NCBI RefSeq assembly: GCF_019308285.1
Contig: NZ_WWEM01000040.1
Span: 229,040 to 293,039 of the forward strand
Direction: 5' to 3'
DNA length: 64,000 nt
Origin: Flavobacterium quisquiliarum
Lineage (GTDB): Bacteria > Bacteroidota > Bacteroidia > Flavobacteriales > Flavobacteriaceae
The position numbers and the translations under genes were made by a program. The notes under the pieces were generated by a model. It was not told the origin of the DNA, ran no database searches, and worked only from the letters and a program-made list of their open reading frames with translations. Positions 33,522-42,844 of this stretch are shown here, piece after piece. The stretch's first letter is position 1. Each line of letters starts with the position of its first letter.

Positions 33522-34580
33522 ATGAAAGTAAAACACCTCATTTACACCCTTTTAATCATCACAATTGGAGGTTTTATCACCTACAGAATTATATCAAACA
33601 AGAGCAAAAATGATGACTCTAAAAAATTTAATGATAAAAATTCTCCAACAACTGTTAACGGAATTGTAATAAAAACAGCCACTTTTGACAATAATTTATC
33701 ACTTTCGGGCTCGATAGAAGCCAATGAGCAAATTGAAATTCATAGTGAGGTTTCGGGAATTGTAGAAGGAATATTTTTTAACGAGGGCTCTTTTGTAACC
33801 AAAGGACAAGTCCTTTTTAAAGTAAACGATATTGAATTAAAAGCACAGTTAAGACAAGCTGTTACCAAAGAAGGTTTGGCAGCCGAAAATGAAAGAAGAG
33901 CCAAACTTTTACTTCAAAAAGAAGCCATCAGCCAAGAAGAAGCTGATATTGCAAGAGCAGATCACGCTTCAGCACAGGCACAAAGTCAGTTAATTAGAGC
34001 ACAAATTTCAAAAACTTCTGTTCGAGCTCCATTTTCAGGAAAAATTGGATTGCGTAATATTTCTCCTGGAACTTATATCACACCAACTGTTTTAGTCGCA
34101 AAATTGGTAAATACTAGCAAACTAAAAATTACTTTTTCTATTCCTGAAAAATATGCTTCGCAAGTACAATCAGGATCTGTAATTGATTTTACTGTTTCTG
34201 GTTCAAATAAAACTTACAATGCTAAAATTTATGCTATAGAACCTGAAGTTGCAGTTGCAACGCGTACACTTCAAATTCGTGCCATAGCAGATAATACAGA
34301 CGGAAAACTTTTCCCAGGAACTTTTGCTGATATCAAATTGCCTTTAAATACTATTAAAGATGCAATTGTAGTTCCTTCCCAAGCTATCATTCCAATTCAA
34401 GACGGTAAAAAAGTATTTATTGCTAATAATGGTCAAGCCAAAGAAGTAATGGTTGACGCTACAACAAGAACGGATTCTTCTATCTTGATTTTGTCAGGAT
34501 TGAAAGCTGGAGATACTTTAATTACAAGTGGTGTTATGTCATTAAAAAATGAAGCACCAATTAAAGTTAAAGTACAATAA
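33522..34580 (+). CDS. RND efflux periplasmic adaptor (membrane fusion protein)
   Basis: A 352-residue HlyD/AcrA-type adaptor. One N-terminal segment (LIYTLLIITIGGFITY) anchors it in the inner membrane. The lipoyl halves SGSIEANEQIEIHSEVSGIV and VRAPFSGKIGLRNISPGTYI flank a helical hairpin (about residues 105-160). A beta barrel and a membrane-proximal domain close it (PSQAIIPIQDGKKVFI). It bridges the inner-membrane pump and the TolC-type channel encoded just downstream. Confidence 0.93.
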   Translation: MKVKHLIYTLLIITIGGFITYRIISNKSKNDDSKKFNDKNSPTTVNGIVIKTATFDNNLSLSGSIEANEQIEIHSEVSGIVEGIFFNEGSFVTKGQVLFKVNDIELKAQLRQAVTKEGLAAENERRAKLLLQKEAISQEEADIARADHASAQAQSQLIRAQISKTSVRAPFSGKIGLRNISPGTYITPTVLVAKLVNTSKLKITFSIPEKYASQVQSGSVIDFTVSGSNKTYNAKIYAIEPEVAVATRTLQIRAIADNTDGKLFPGTFADIKLPLNTIKDAIVVPSQAIIPIQDGKKVFIANNGQAKEVMVDATTRTDSSILILSGLKAGDTLITSGVMSLKNEAPIKVKVQ

Positions 34581-34667
34581 TTATGAGTTATGAGTTACAG
34601 ATCATGAGTAATGAGTTTTAAAATCTCATTAAATCTAAAATCTGAACTCTAAAATCTAAAATCAAAC

Positions 34668-37600
34668 ATGAGTTTATCAACTACAAGTATAAAAAGACCC
34701 GTTTTAACCATTGTACTGAATTTATTAATTATTCTATTCGGTTTTATTGGTTATACTTTTTTGGGCGTTCGAGAATTCCCTTCTATCGATCCTGCACAGG
34801 TATCGATTCGTACCAATTATACGGGTGCGAATTCTGACATTATTGAATCACAGATTACCGAACCTCTTGAAAAAGCAGTAAATGCTATTGATGGAATCCG
34901 AAATATTACGTCTTCTAGTAACCAAGGAAGCAGCAACATCACTATAGAATTTAATCTTGATAAAGATCTTGAAGAAGCGGCAAATGATGTTCGTGACAAG
35001 GTTTCGCAAGCGATTAGAAGTTTACCGCAAGATATAGACGCTGCGCCGGTTGTATCTAAAGCCGATGCCGATAGTGAAGCTATCATTTCGATGACTGTCC
35101 AAAGTGATACGAGAAGTTCACTAGAATTGAGCGATTATGCTGAAAACGTTATTTCACAGCGATTGGAAACCATTCCAGGCGTTAGTGCCGTTCAGATTTG
35201 GGGACAAAAACGTTACGCCATGCGTTTGTGGATTGATCCTGCAAAACTTTCTGCTTATGGTTGTACCGTAGCAGATGTTCGTACCGCTTTAAATGCACAA
35301 AATGTCGAATTACCTTCGGGAAAATTGACTGGAAACAATACGGAATTAACAGTAAAAACCGTTGGAAACCTTTCTAAAGCAGAAGAATTCAATAATATTA
35401 TTATTCGTACCGATGGAGATAAAATTGTTCGTTTGAGCGATATTGGTGGTGCTGAATTAGGGCCAGAAAACTTAGAAACAAAACTTAGCCAATCTGGACT
35501 TCCATTAATTGGTTTAGCTATCGTACCAATGCCAGGAGCAAACTATTTGGATATTTCTGCTGAGTTTTACAAAAAATACGAAGCTTTAAAGAAAGATCTT
35601 CCAAAAGATATTAAATTAAATATCGCACTTGATAATACCATTTTCGTAAAGAAATCAGTACTTGAGGTGGCTGAGACTTTAGGAATTTCAATTATCTTGG
35701 TTATCATCATTATTTACCTGTTTTTTAGAGACTGGGCAATTGCTTTCAGGCCTTTAATTGATATTCCAGTTTCATTAATTGCCACCTTCTTTATTATGTG
35801 GATGTTTGGGTTTTCAATTAATGTACTAACATTATTAGCGATTGTTTTGGCAACTGGTTTGGTTGTAGATGATGGAATTGTTGTAACCGAAAATATCTTC
35901 AAAAAAGTCGAAGAAGGAATGTCTCCGATTGAAGCCGCAATTAAAGGTTCAAATGAGATTTTCTATGCCGTAATTTCGATTTCGGTAACTTTGGCCGCGG
36001 TATTTTTACCTGTAATTTTCTTAGAAGGTTTCGTCGGTCGCTTATTTAGGGAATTTGGTGTTGTAATTGGCTCTGCTGTTTTAATTTCAGCTTTCGTTTC
36101 TCTGACTTTAACGCCAATGCTGAATGCTTATTTAATGAAAGGCGGCGAACAGAAGAAATCTAAATTCTACATTAAAACCGAACCGTTTTTTGAAAAAATG
36201 AACAGTAGTTATGCAGAAGCTCTAACAAAGTTCATGGATCGAAAATGGATTAGTTTCCCAATTTTAATTGCTTGTTTTGGATTGATTTATTTGTTCTTTA
36301 CTATTCTTCCAAAAGAAACAGCACCTTATGACGACCGTAGTTCTGTAACGATGCGTATGACCACTCCCGAAGGATCGTCTTACGAGTATACAGACAAATT
36401 CATGCAGGAGATTTCAAGACTGATTGATGACTCTATTCCAGAGAAAAAAGTGAGTCTGGTTATCACTTCGCCTGGATTTAGTTCCAACTCTGTAAACAGC
36501 GGATTGGTTAGACTTACGCTAAAAGATGTTGACGAAAGAACAAAATCTCAAAAAGAAATTGCCGACCAGTTAACTAAATGGACAAAAAAATATCCTAATG
36601 CCAAAACCTCTGTAACACAACAACCAACAATTGCTGTAAACAGACGTGGAGGTTTACCAATTCAATATATTATTCAGGCTCCCAATTTTGATAAATTGAG
36701 AGAAAAAATTCCGTTGTTTATGAATGAAGTAGGAAAAAGCGATGTCTTTTCTACTACTGATGTAAACTTGAAATTTAACAAACCAGAAATCAACGTAACA
36801 ATTGATCGTGCAAAAGCAGAAAGTTTAGGAATTTCTATTTTAGATATCGCACAGACTTTACAGCTTTCTTTAAGCGGACAGCGTTTTGGTTATTTCATTA
36901 AAAACGGAAAACAATATCAGGTAATCGGGCAATTTGACCAGAAAGACAGATCTAAACCTTTGGACTTGACCTCGATGTTTGTTAAAAATAAAAACGGCCA
37001 ATTGATTCAAATGGATAACGTTGTAAAAGTTTACGAACAGAGTAATCCTCCGCAGTTGTATCATAATAACCGCTATATGTCAGCTACCGTTTCTGCTGGT
37101 TTAGCACCTGGAAAAAGTTTAGGAGAAGGAATTAAAGAAATGGATCGAATTAAAGCCAAGGTTCTAGACGAAAGCTTTACAACTGATTTAGCTGGAGAAT
37201 CACGAGATTTCGTAGAGAGTAGTTCAAACACTTCTTTCGCTTTTGGATTGGCATTATTATTAATCTTCTTGATTCTTGCGGCACAATTTGAAAGTTTCAT
37301 TGATCCGTTTATTATTATCCTTACTGTTCCAATGGCGGTTGCAGGAGCTTTATTCTCATTATGGTTATTCAATCAAACTTGGAATATTTTCAGCCAGATT
37401 GGTACCGTAATGTTAATTGGTCTAGTAACTAAAAATGGTATTTTGATTGTGGAATTTGCAAATCAGTTGCGAGAGCAGGGAAAACCGAAATTAGAAGCTA
37501 TTTTAGAAGCTTCAGAAGCGCGTTTACGTCCAATTTTAATGACCAGTTTAGCAATTGCTTTAGGAGCACTTCCAATCGCAATGTCACTTGGAGCTGCGTC

Positions 37601-37766
37601 AACCAGTAGAATTGGTATGGGAGTTGTAATTGTTGGAGGAACTATATTTTCATTAGCATTAACGCTTTTTGTAATTCCTGCCATTTATTTAATGTGGTCT
37701 CGAGCTAGAAAACACTATCCTGAGTTTGACCATATCGATGAATACGAAAGAGAAAGTATTAAATAG
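34668..37766 (+). CDS. RND-family efflux transporter (inner-membrane pump)
   Basis: A 1032-residue AcrB/MdtB-type proton-driven pump with twelve predicted membrane segments and two large periplasmic loops. The start SLSTTSIKRPVLTIVLN is typical. The proton-relay aspartates are in LATGLVVDDGIVVTENIF near residue 405, and the family's repeats PMLNAYLMKG and LEASEARLRPILMTSLA are present. It exports toxic compounds or lipids; the substrate is unknown. The short gap before it carries a direct repeat of ATGAGTTATGAG type rather than a promoter I can name. Confidence 0.95.
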   Translation: MSLSTTSIKRPVLTIVLNLLIILFGFIGYTFLGVREFPSIDPAQVSIRTNYTGANSDIIESQITEPLEKAVNAIDGIRNITSSSNQGSSNITIEFNLDKDLEEAANDVRDKVSQAIRSLPQDIDAAPVVSKADADSEAIISMTVQSDTRSSLELSDYAENVISQRLETIPGVSAVQIWGQKRYAMRLWIDPAKLSAYGCTVADVRTALNAQNVELPSGKLTGNNTELTVKTVGNLSKAEEFNNIIIRTDGDKIVRLSDIGGAELGPENLETKLSQSGLPLIGLAIVPMPGANYLDISAEFYKKYEALKKDLPKDIKLNIALDNTIFVKKSVLEVAETLGISIILVIIIIYLFFRDWAIAFRPLIDIPVSLIATFFIMWMFGFSINVLTLLAIVLATGLVVDDGIVVTENIFKKVEEGMSPIEAAIKGSNEIFYAVISISVTLAAVFLPVIFLEGFVGRLFREFGVVIGSAVLISAFVSLTLTPMLNAYLMKGGEQKKSKFYIKTEPFFEKMNSSYAEALTKFMDRKWISFPILIACFGLIYLFFTILPKETAPYDDRSSVTMRMTTPEGSSYEYTDKFMQEISRLIDDSIPEKKVSLVITSPGFSSNSVNSGLVRLTLKDVDERTKSQKEIADQLTKWTKKYPNAKTSVTQQPTIAVNRRGGLPIQYIIQAPNFDKLREKIPLFMNEVGKSDVFSTTDVNLKFNKPEINVTIDRAKAESLGISILDIAQTLQLSLSGQRFGYFIKNGKQYQVIGQFDQKDRSKPLDLTSMFVKNKNGQLIQMDNVVKVYEQSNPPQLYHNNRYMSATVSAGLAPGKSLGEGIKEMDRIKAKVLDESFTTDLAGESRDFVESSSNTSFAFGLALLLIFLILAAQFESFIDPFIIILTVPMAVAGALFSLWLFNQTWNIFSQIGTVMLIGLVTKNGILIVEFANQLREQGKPKLEAILEASEARLRPILMTSLAIALGALPIAMSLGAASTSRIGMGVVIVGGTIFSLALTLFVIPAIYLMWSRARKHYPEFDHIDEYERESIK

Positions 37767-37774
37767 AACCAAAA

Positions 37775-37809
37775 AATCACGAATTTTACTTTACCAAAAA
37801 TTCGTGATT
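37775..37809. repeat. Hairpin of the CACGAATTTT family between pump and channel genes
   Basis: AATCACGAATTTT (37775-37787) is the exact reverse complement of 37797-37809. It shares the CACGAATTT core with the porX-tsaE repeat. Inside an operon it may protect or attenuate the message rather than end it. Confidence 0.75.
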
Positions 37810-37830
37810 ATTCGGTAAAAGAAATTAAAA

Positions 37831-39141
37831 ATGAATATCAAAAAAATATACTGCACTTTACTAATTCTGTTTGCCTGTATTATTCAGACAAATGCGCAGG
37901 AAATCTTGACTATTGAACAGGCTATGACAATAGCTTTGGAAAATAATTTTGAAATTAAAATCGCAAAGAATAATTCTAGAATAAGCGAAACAAACGTAAC
38001 TATTGGTAATGCTGGAATGCTTCCAACTGCAACGGCTTCAATTGTTGACAATAATAACCTTACGAATTCTACACAAGTTCGTCAAGATGGTACATCGACT
38101 ACCTTAAACAATGCTAAAAACAATAGTTTAAACTATGGAGTTAGTTTAGGATGGACTGTATTTGATGGTATGAAGATGTTTGCCAAATTGGATCAATTGA
38201 AAGAACTTCAAAAATTAGGCGATGCCGAGCTTAAAAGAACTATTTTAGTTAAAATTGGTCAGGTAAATTCAGCTTATTATGATCTCGTGCAGCAACAACA
38301 TCAACTAGCGGCTTTAGATACTACCATTGTGATTTCTAACCAAAGATTAACATTAGCTAAAAACAGATTCAGCATTGGAAAAGCTTCCAAATTAGAAGTT
38401 TTAAATGCACAAGTTGATTTAAATTCAGATCAAGTTGCCATGTTGAGACAAAAGGAATCTTACGCTAATGCTAAAATTTTACTGAACCAATATCTTGCAC
38501 GCGACCCAAAAATTGACTTCAAAGTTACAGATGAAGTAAATGTAGACAATAAACTTGTTTTGGCAGATTTAATGGAATTGGCGCAGAAACAAAACCCCGC
38601 ATTAGAATCGCAGATTATCAATAAACGTATTGCAGAACTGCAATTAAAACAAGTTAAAGCAGATCGTTATCCTCTTTTAAGATTAACTACCGGTTACAAT
38701 TTTGCTGAAAGCCAGTCGAGTTTAGGTTTTACCAGCGAAAACTCTTCAAGAGGTTTGAACTACGGATTTAATGCTTCAATGAATATTTTTGATGGTTTCA
38801 ATCAGCATCGAAATGAAAAAGTAGCCAAAATGCAGATTGAAAATACGCAGATTGCTATCGAACAACAAGGCATGATTCTGAACACACAATTAAGCACTGC
38901 ATTTCAGACTTACCTAACCAATCTAGAGCTAATTGATTTAGAAGAAGATAATGAAGCTATTGCGAGACAAAATCTAGAAATTACGTTGGATAAATTCAAA
39001 ATCGGAACCATTACAACTATAGATTTCAGAACAGCTCAGTTGAATTATGTTAATGCAAAAGTGCGTTATAGTAATGCACAGTATGAAGCCAAATTATCTG
39101 AAATTGCACTAAAAGAACTAGCAGGAACTATTAATTTTTAA
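37831..39141 (+). CDS. TolC-family outer-membrane efflux protein
   Basis: A 436-residue protein with a signal peptide (MNIKKIYCTLLILFACIIQTNA) and two TolC repeats. The first begins EILTIEQAMTIALENNFEIK and has ASKLEVLNAQVDLNSDQ, and the second has KFKIGTITTIDFRTAQLNYV. Long helices and beta strands form the trimeric channel across the periplasm and outer membrane. It is the third gene of the efflux operon. Confidence 0.94.
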   Translation: MNIKKIYCTLLILFACIIQTNAQEILTIEQAMTIALENNFEIKIAKNNSRISETNVTIGNAGMLPTATASIVDNNNLTNSTQVRQDGTSTTLNNAKNNSLNYGVSLGWTVFDGMKMFAKLDQLKELQKLGDAELKRTILVKIGQVNSAYYDLVQQQHQLAALDTTIVISNQRLTLAKNRFSIGKASKLEVLNAQVDLNSDQVAMLRQKESYANAKILLNQYLARDPKIDFKVTDEVNVDNKLVLADLMELAQKQNPALESQIINKRIAELQLKQVKADRYPLLRLTTGYNFAESQSSLGFTSENSSRGLNYGFNASMNIFDGFNQHRNEKVAKMQIENTQIAIEQQGMILNTQLSTAFQTYLTNLELIDLEEDNEAIARQNLEITLDKFKIGTITTIDFRTAQLNYVNAKVRYSNAQYEAKLSEIALKELAGTINF

Positions 39142-39162
39142 TTCTTATTTAAAATATATTAT

Positions 39163-39230
39163 CTGTTGATCTGCCAAATCTGCGAGCTAAAATTTACTCT
39201 CGCAGATTTGGCAGATCAGCAGATTTTTTT
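39163..39230 (+). terminator. Terminator-like palindrome after the efflux operon
   Basis: Arms 39163-39186 and 39199-39222 (core GATCTGCCAAATCTGCGAG) are complementary at 23 of 24 positions, with ATTTTTTTT after the right arm. It is both a strong terminator and a long dispersed-type palindrome. Confidence 0.88.
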
Positions 39231-39334
39231 TATACATACCAGAAAATTTGATAGCTTTAAATTTTACCAAAAAATAATACTTTTTTGAGTTAAAATATTT
39301 TTTCCTTTTTATAAAAATGAGATATTTTTTAAGC

Positions 39335-39342
39335 TAAATTTG
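39335..39342 (+). promoter_or_regulatory. -7 element of the bestrophin gene
   Basis: TAAATTTG matches TAnnTTTG and lies 17 bases before the start codon. The -33 region is only T-rich. Confidence 0.5.
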
Positions 39343-39359
39343 TTTCAAAACAAACTTAA

Positions 39360-40223
39360 ATGATAACATACAATACCAAAGACTGGTTTACTTTTATTTT
39401 TCATTTTCATAAATCTGATACAGTTAGAAAACTGTTTCCGATTATGATTGCTATTGGAATTTACGCCGCTATTGTTGGTTATCTCGAAGTCGAATATTTT
39501 AAAGTAACTAAAAACGATTATATCCACAATATTCCAATTATGCACGGAATGCTTGGTTTTGTAATTTCTCTTTTGCTTGTTTTTAGAACCAATACCGCTT
39601 ATGACCGCTGGTGGGAAGGCCGTAAACTTTGGGGCGGACTAGTAAACAACAGCCGTAATTTTGCGATCAAACTTTCTGCAATTTTAAAAGATGAAAATGA
39701 CAGAAAGTTTTTTAAAAAATACATTCCGATGTATGCTGATATTTTACACAAACATTTAAAAGATGAAGATACCAGTAAACAACTCTTTGAAGATGTAGAG
39801 TTAGAAATCGACCAGCACAAACACAAGCCAAATCAGTTAAAAAGAATCATGTATCATAAAATTAATGATTTGTACGATGCAGGGAAAATTTCTGGCGATC
39901 AACTAATTACCTTGAATGATGAATTGGTTGCTTTTACCGATATCTGTGGCGCTTGTGAACGTATCAAAAACACACCTATTCCCTACTCTTACAGTGCCTT
40001 TATAAAAAAATTCATTTTCTTTTATACCATGACACTGCCGTTTGGTTACTCTGTTAGCTTAGGTTATCTAGTTGCTCCAGTTGTTGTTTTTATATTTTAT
40101 GTATTGGCGAGTTTAGAGTTGATTGCTGAAGAAATTGAAGATCCTTTTGGTGACGATGAAAATGATTTACCAACTAAAAAAATCTCAGAAAACATCAAAA
40201 AACATGTAGAAGAATTGATTTAA
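39360..40223 (+). CDS. Bestrophin-family ion channel
   Basis: A 287-residue membrane protein of the bestrophin/UPF0187 family. Signatures are the N-terminal IPIMHGMLGFVISLLLVFRT and NTAYDRWWEGRKLWGGLVNN, and the conserved C-terminal FIFFYTMTLPFGYSVSLGYL with EEIEDPFGDDENDLP. It is expected to form pentameric anion or cation channels in the inner membrane. Length is normal. It is transcribed alone from its own promoter. Confidence 0.93.
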   Translation: MITYNTKDWFTFIFHFHKSDTVRKLFPIMIAIGIYAAIVGYLEVEYFKVTKNDYIHNIPIMHGMLGFVISLLLVFRTNTAYDRWWEGRKLWGGLVNNSRNFAIKLSAILKDENDRKFFKKYIPMYADILHKHLKDEDTSKQLFEDVELEIDQHKHKPNQLKRIMYHKINDLYDAGKISGDQLITLNDELVAFTDICGACERIKNTPIPYSYSAFIKKFIFFYTMTLPFGYSVSLGYLVAPVVVFIFYVLASLELIAEEIEDPFGDDENDLPTKKISENIKKHVEELI

Positions 40224-40296
40224 TAAAACGTTAAATCTACCTGTTTATTTACTTATTTTCATTAAATTTAGAGTCTTCACCAAAAATTAAATTTCA

Positions 40297-41220
40297 ATGA
40301 ACAACCAACGATTTTTAGTCAATCCTCTTCAATTATCACAAGAAAAATCGTTAAAGACTCTTGTTGAAAATAGAACTATTTACAATCTTAGTCATTGTGA
40401 ATTGAATTTGTTTGAAACCTACGAATCGACTAAAATGGTTCCGTTAAAATTTAATGATTTGGTTGTGACCAGCATGCTTCGCGGAAAGAAAGTTATGCAT
40501 CTTTTTGACGATCCTGAATTTGAATATCTGCCGGGCGAAACGGTAATTGTCCCATCGAATGTAGAAATGAAAATTGATTTTCCTGAAGCTTCTAAAAACA
40601 ATCCGACACAATGTCTGGCTTTAGCTATTGATCAAGCAAAAATCGCTGAAATATTAAACTTCTTAAACGAACAATATCCAAAAGAAGGAAACAATATGTT
40701 CTGGCAGTTAAATTATCAGAATTATTTCTTTTACAATAACGTCGAAATGGCAGCTACAATCAATAAATTAATCAAAGAATGCATGAGCACTTCGATTACA
40801 AAAGACATTCTAGCTGATTTGACTTTAAAAGAATTATTGATCCGAATTATTCAGACCCAAACTGTAAAATCTTTGGACGAAGGAAAATTTCATGAAACTA
40901 ATAATCCAATCACAGAAGTCACAGAATACATCAAGCAGAACTTGAAGGAAAACATGAATTTGAAAACTTTAAGCGAGAAAGCCTGCATGAGCACTACTTC
41001 TTTCTATCGCTTTTTCAAACGCGAACTCGGAATGAGTCCTATTGAATATATTTTGAGTGAAAAAATAAAATGCGCTAAAAATCTTTTAAAAAATCCAACA
41101 TTGCAAATCAACGAAGTCTGTTATTTAGCAGGATTTGAAGATGCAAATTACTTCATTAGATTATTCAAAAAACACGAAGGAATTACACCGAAACAGTATC
41201 AGTTACTTTATATTAACTAA
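40297..41220 (+). CDS. AraC-family transcriptional regulator
   Basis: A 307-residue regulator. The N-terminal 190 residues form an AraC_N-type cupin-like sensing domain (FNDLVVTSMLRGKKVMHLFD, then PGETVIVPSNVEMKI). The C-terminal 100 residues carry two helix-turn-helix motifs, MNLKTLSEKACMSTTSFYRF and then INEVCYLAGFEDANYFIRLF, ending in EGITPKQYQ. It faces the DUF779-adh-aldh operon tail to tail. In other genomes such regulators sit beside these genes, and I infer that it activates them. Confidence 0.9.
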   Translation: MNNQRFLVNPLQLSQEKSLKTLVENRTIYNLSHCELNLFETYESTKMVPLKFNDLVVTSMLRGKKVMHLFDDPEFEYLPGETVIVPSNVEMKIDFPEASKNNPTQCLALAIDQAKIAEILNFLNEQYPKEGNNMFWQLNYQNYFFYNNVEMAATINKLIKECMSTSITKDILADLTLKELLIRIIQTQTVKSLDEGKFHETNNPITEVTEYIKQNLKENMNLKTLSEKACMSTTSFYRFFKRELGMSPIEYILSEKIKCAKNLLKNPTLQINEVCYLAGFEDANYFIRLFKKHEGITPKQYQLLYIN

Positions 41221-41221
41221 G

Positions 41222-41258
41222 ATGCTAAGATACTGAGACACTAAGATTCTAAGTTTTT
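41222..41258. repeat. Dispersed repeat CTAAGATACTGAGAC..., copy 2
   Basis: A near match to 16533-16570, directly after the AraC stop codon. It is non-coding. Confidence 0.7.
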
Positions 41259-41259
41259 C

Positions 41260-41298
41260 AAACTTGAAACTTGAAACTTGAAACTTGAAACTTGAAAC
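41260..41298. repeat. Seven-base tandem repeat (AAACTTG)5
   Basis: Five exact AAACTTG units followed by AAAC. Shorter runs of the same unit or its complement (GTTTCAA) occur near 10838-10860, 47054, 47440, 47850 and 48061. Confidence 0.85.
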
Positions 41299-41307
41299 AA
41301 AAAAACG

Positions 41308-41682
41308 CTACTCAATCCTAAAAACTGGTTCTAAATCTTTCTCTTCTTCTGGAGTAAAAATTCTATATTCTATTTGAAAAGTCTTTTTTAATGGAGTTTC
41401 TAAGGAAAAACCGCCTACACCAAAGGCATCAATTACAGTTAGTGTAAAATGAGCATGTTTCCAGTATTCGAATAGATCTTTATCTACCCAAAATTCGACG
41501 TCTTCAACTGTACCAATACAAACGTCTCCCATTCGCTGATAATAACCTCCTTTTTCAAAACATTGCGGTTGCGTTCCTTCACAACATCCTCCAGCTTGGT
41601 AAAACATCAAATCGCCGTGTTTTTCTTTTAGTATATTGATTAGTTCAACTGCTTTTTCTGTGGCATCAATACGTTTAATCAT
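41308..41682 (-). CDS. DUF779 protein linked to aldehyde dehydrogenase
   Basis: A 124-residue soluble protein with the family hallmark of paired cysteines in QAGGCCEGTQPQCFEKGG (about residues 30-47) and DAFGVGGFSLETPLKK further on. DUF779 genes commonly sit beside acetaldehyde dehydrogenases (as Rv0459 does in Mycobacterium) but their job is unknown; a metal- or thiol-chemistry role is plausible from the cysteines. It is the last gene of a three-gene minus-strand unit. Confidence 0.88.
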   Translation of the reverse strand: MIKRIDATEKAVELINILKEKHGDLMFYQAGGCCEGTQPQCFEKGGYYQRMGDVCIGTVEDVEFWVDKDLFEYWKHAHFTLTVIDAFGVGGFSLETPLKKTFQIEYRIFTPEEEKDLEPVFRIE

Positions 41683-41748
41683 AACTTTCTAAATTTAAAA
41701 AAAGCAGCAAACTTTTTTAAGGTTTACTGCTTTAACATAACCAACTAT

Positions 41749-42783
41749 TTAAGAACTTGCGATATCCAGAACAATTCTTCCTTCAATCTGTCCTTTTTTC
41801 ATTTTATCAAAAACGGTATTTACATCTTCTAATTTAGAAGTTGTTACGGTTGCTTTAACCTTTCCGTCAGCAGCAAATTCGATGGCTTCTTTCATGTCTT
41901 TACGAGTTCCAACAATTGAACCCCTAATCGTAATTCTATTCAAAACCGTATCAAAAATAGACAAATCAAAATTCCCTGGAGGAAGTCCGTTTAATGCCAT
42001 TGTACCTTTTCTTCTCAATGTTTCAAGCCCTTGTTTGAAAGCAATTGGAGAAACTGCGGTAATCAACGCCCCATGCATTCCACCAACTTCTTTCTTTAAG
42101 AATTCTCCAGGATTTTGATTTTTCGCATTCACAACCAAATCGGCACCTAGTTTTTTTGCCAGTTCCAATTTATCATCTCCAATATCAATTGCAGCCACGT
42201 TCATTCCCATCGCTTTCGCGTATTGTACTGCAACGTGACCTAAACCTCCAATCCCAGAAATCGCCACCCATTCGCCAGGTTTAACCTCAGTTTCTTTTAA
42301 TCCTTTGTAAACAGTAACACCAGCACATAAAATCGGAGCCATTTCGATAAAGTTTACATTCGAAGGTAAAATCCCAACATATCTGGCATCTGCAATAACA
42401 AATTCTGCAAATCCCCCATCTACGCTGTAACCTCCATTCTGCTGACTTTCACATAAGGTTTCCCAGCCTGTAATGCAATGATCACAGCCACCGCACGCGC
42501 TGTAAAGCCAAGGCACGCCAACGGCATCACCTTCTTTTACGTTTTTAACATCCTGTCCCACTGCGGCAACATAACCAACAGCTTCGTGTCCTGGAATTAA
42601 TGGCATTTTAGGTTTAACCGGCCAGTCTCCTTCAACGGCATGTAAATCGGTATGGCATACACCGCTTGCAATTACTTTTACAAGAATTTCATTTCTGCCT
42701 GGGCGTTTTACTTCGACCTCTTCGATTTTTAAAAGAGATCCAAATTCTCTGACGACCGCGGCTTTCATTGTTTTTGGAAGCAT
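41749..42783 (-). CDS. adhP: Zinc-dependent alcohol dehydrogenase (AdhP type)
   Basis: A 344-residue medium-chain dehydrogenase. The catalytic zinc site includes SGVCHTDLHA and GHEAVG, the structural zinc site includes CGGCDHC with a fourth Cys in ETLC, and the NAD site is GIGGLGHVAVQYAKA near residue 175. It oxidises ethanol and other primary alcohols or works in reverse. It is paired with the aldehyde dehydrogenase gene upstream (61-base gap), which would take the aldehyde to the acid. Confidence 0.93.
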   Translation of the reverse strand: MLPKTMKAAVVREFGSLLKIEEVEVKRPGRNEILVKVIASGVCHTDLHAVEGDWPVKPKMPLIPGHEAVGYVAAVGQDVKNVKEGDAVGVPWLYSACGGCDHCITGWETLCESQQNGGYSVDGGFAEFVIADARYVGILPSNVNFIEMAPILCAGVTVYKGLKETEVKPGEWVAISGIGGLGHVAVQYAKAMGMNVAAIDIGDDKLELAKKLGADLVVNAKNQNPGEFLKKEVGGMHGALITAVSPIAFKQGLETLRRKGTMALNGLPPGNFDLSIFDTVLNRITIRGSIVGTRKDMKEAIEFAADGKVKATVTTSKLEDVNTVFDKMKKGQIEGRIVLDIASS

Positions 42784-42844
42784 AATTCTATGGTTTTACG
42801 AGAATAGAAAATCTATCGAAATTCAATTCTCTGGTTTATATTCT

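Noticed and set aside
34581..34667. Possible small gene between the efflux adaptor and pump
   Set aside because: Only ATGAGT-type direct repeats and short frames with stops are present.
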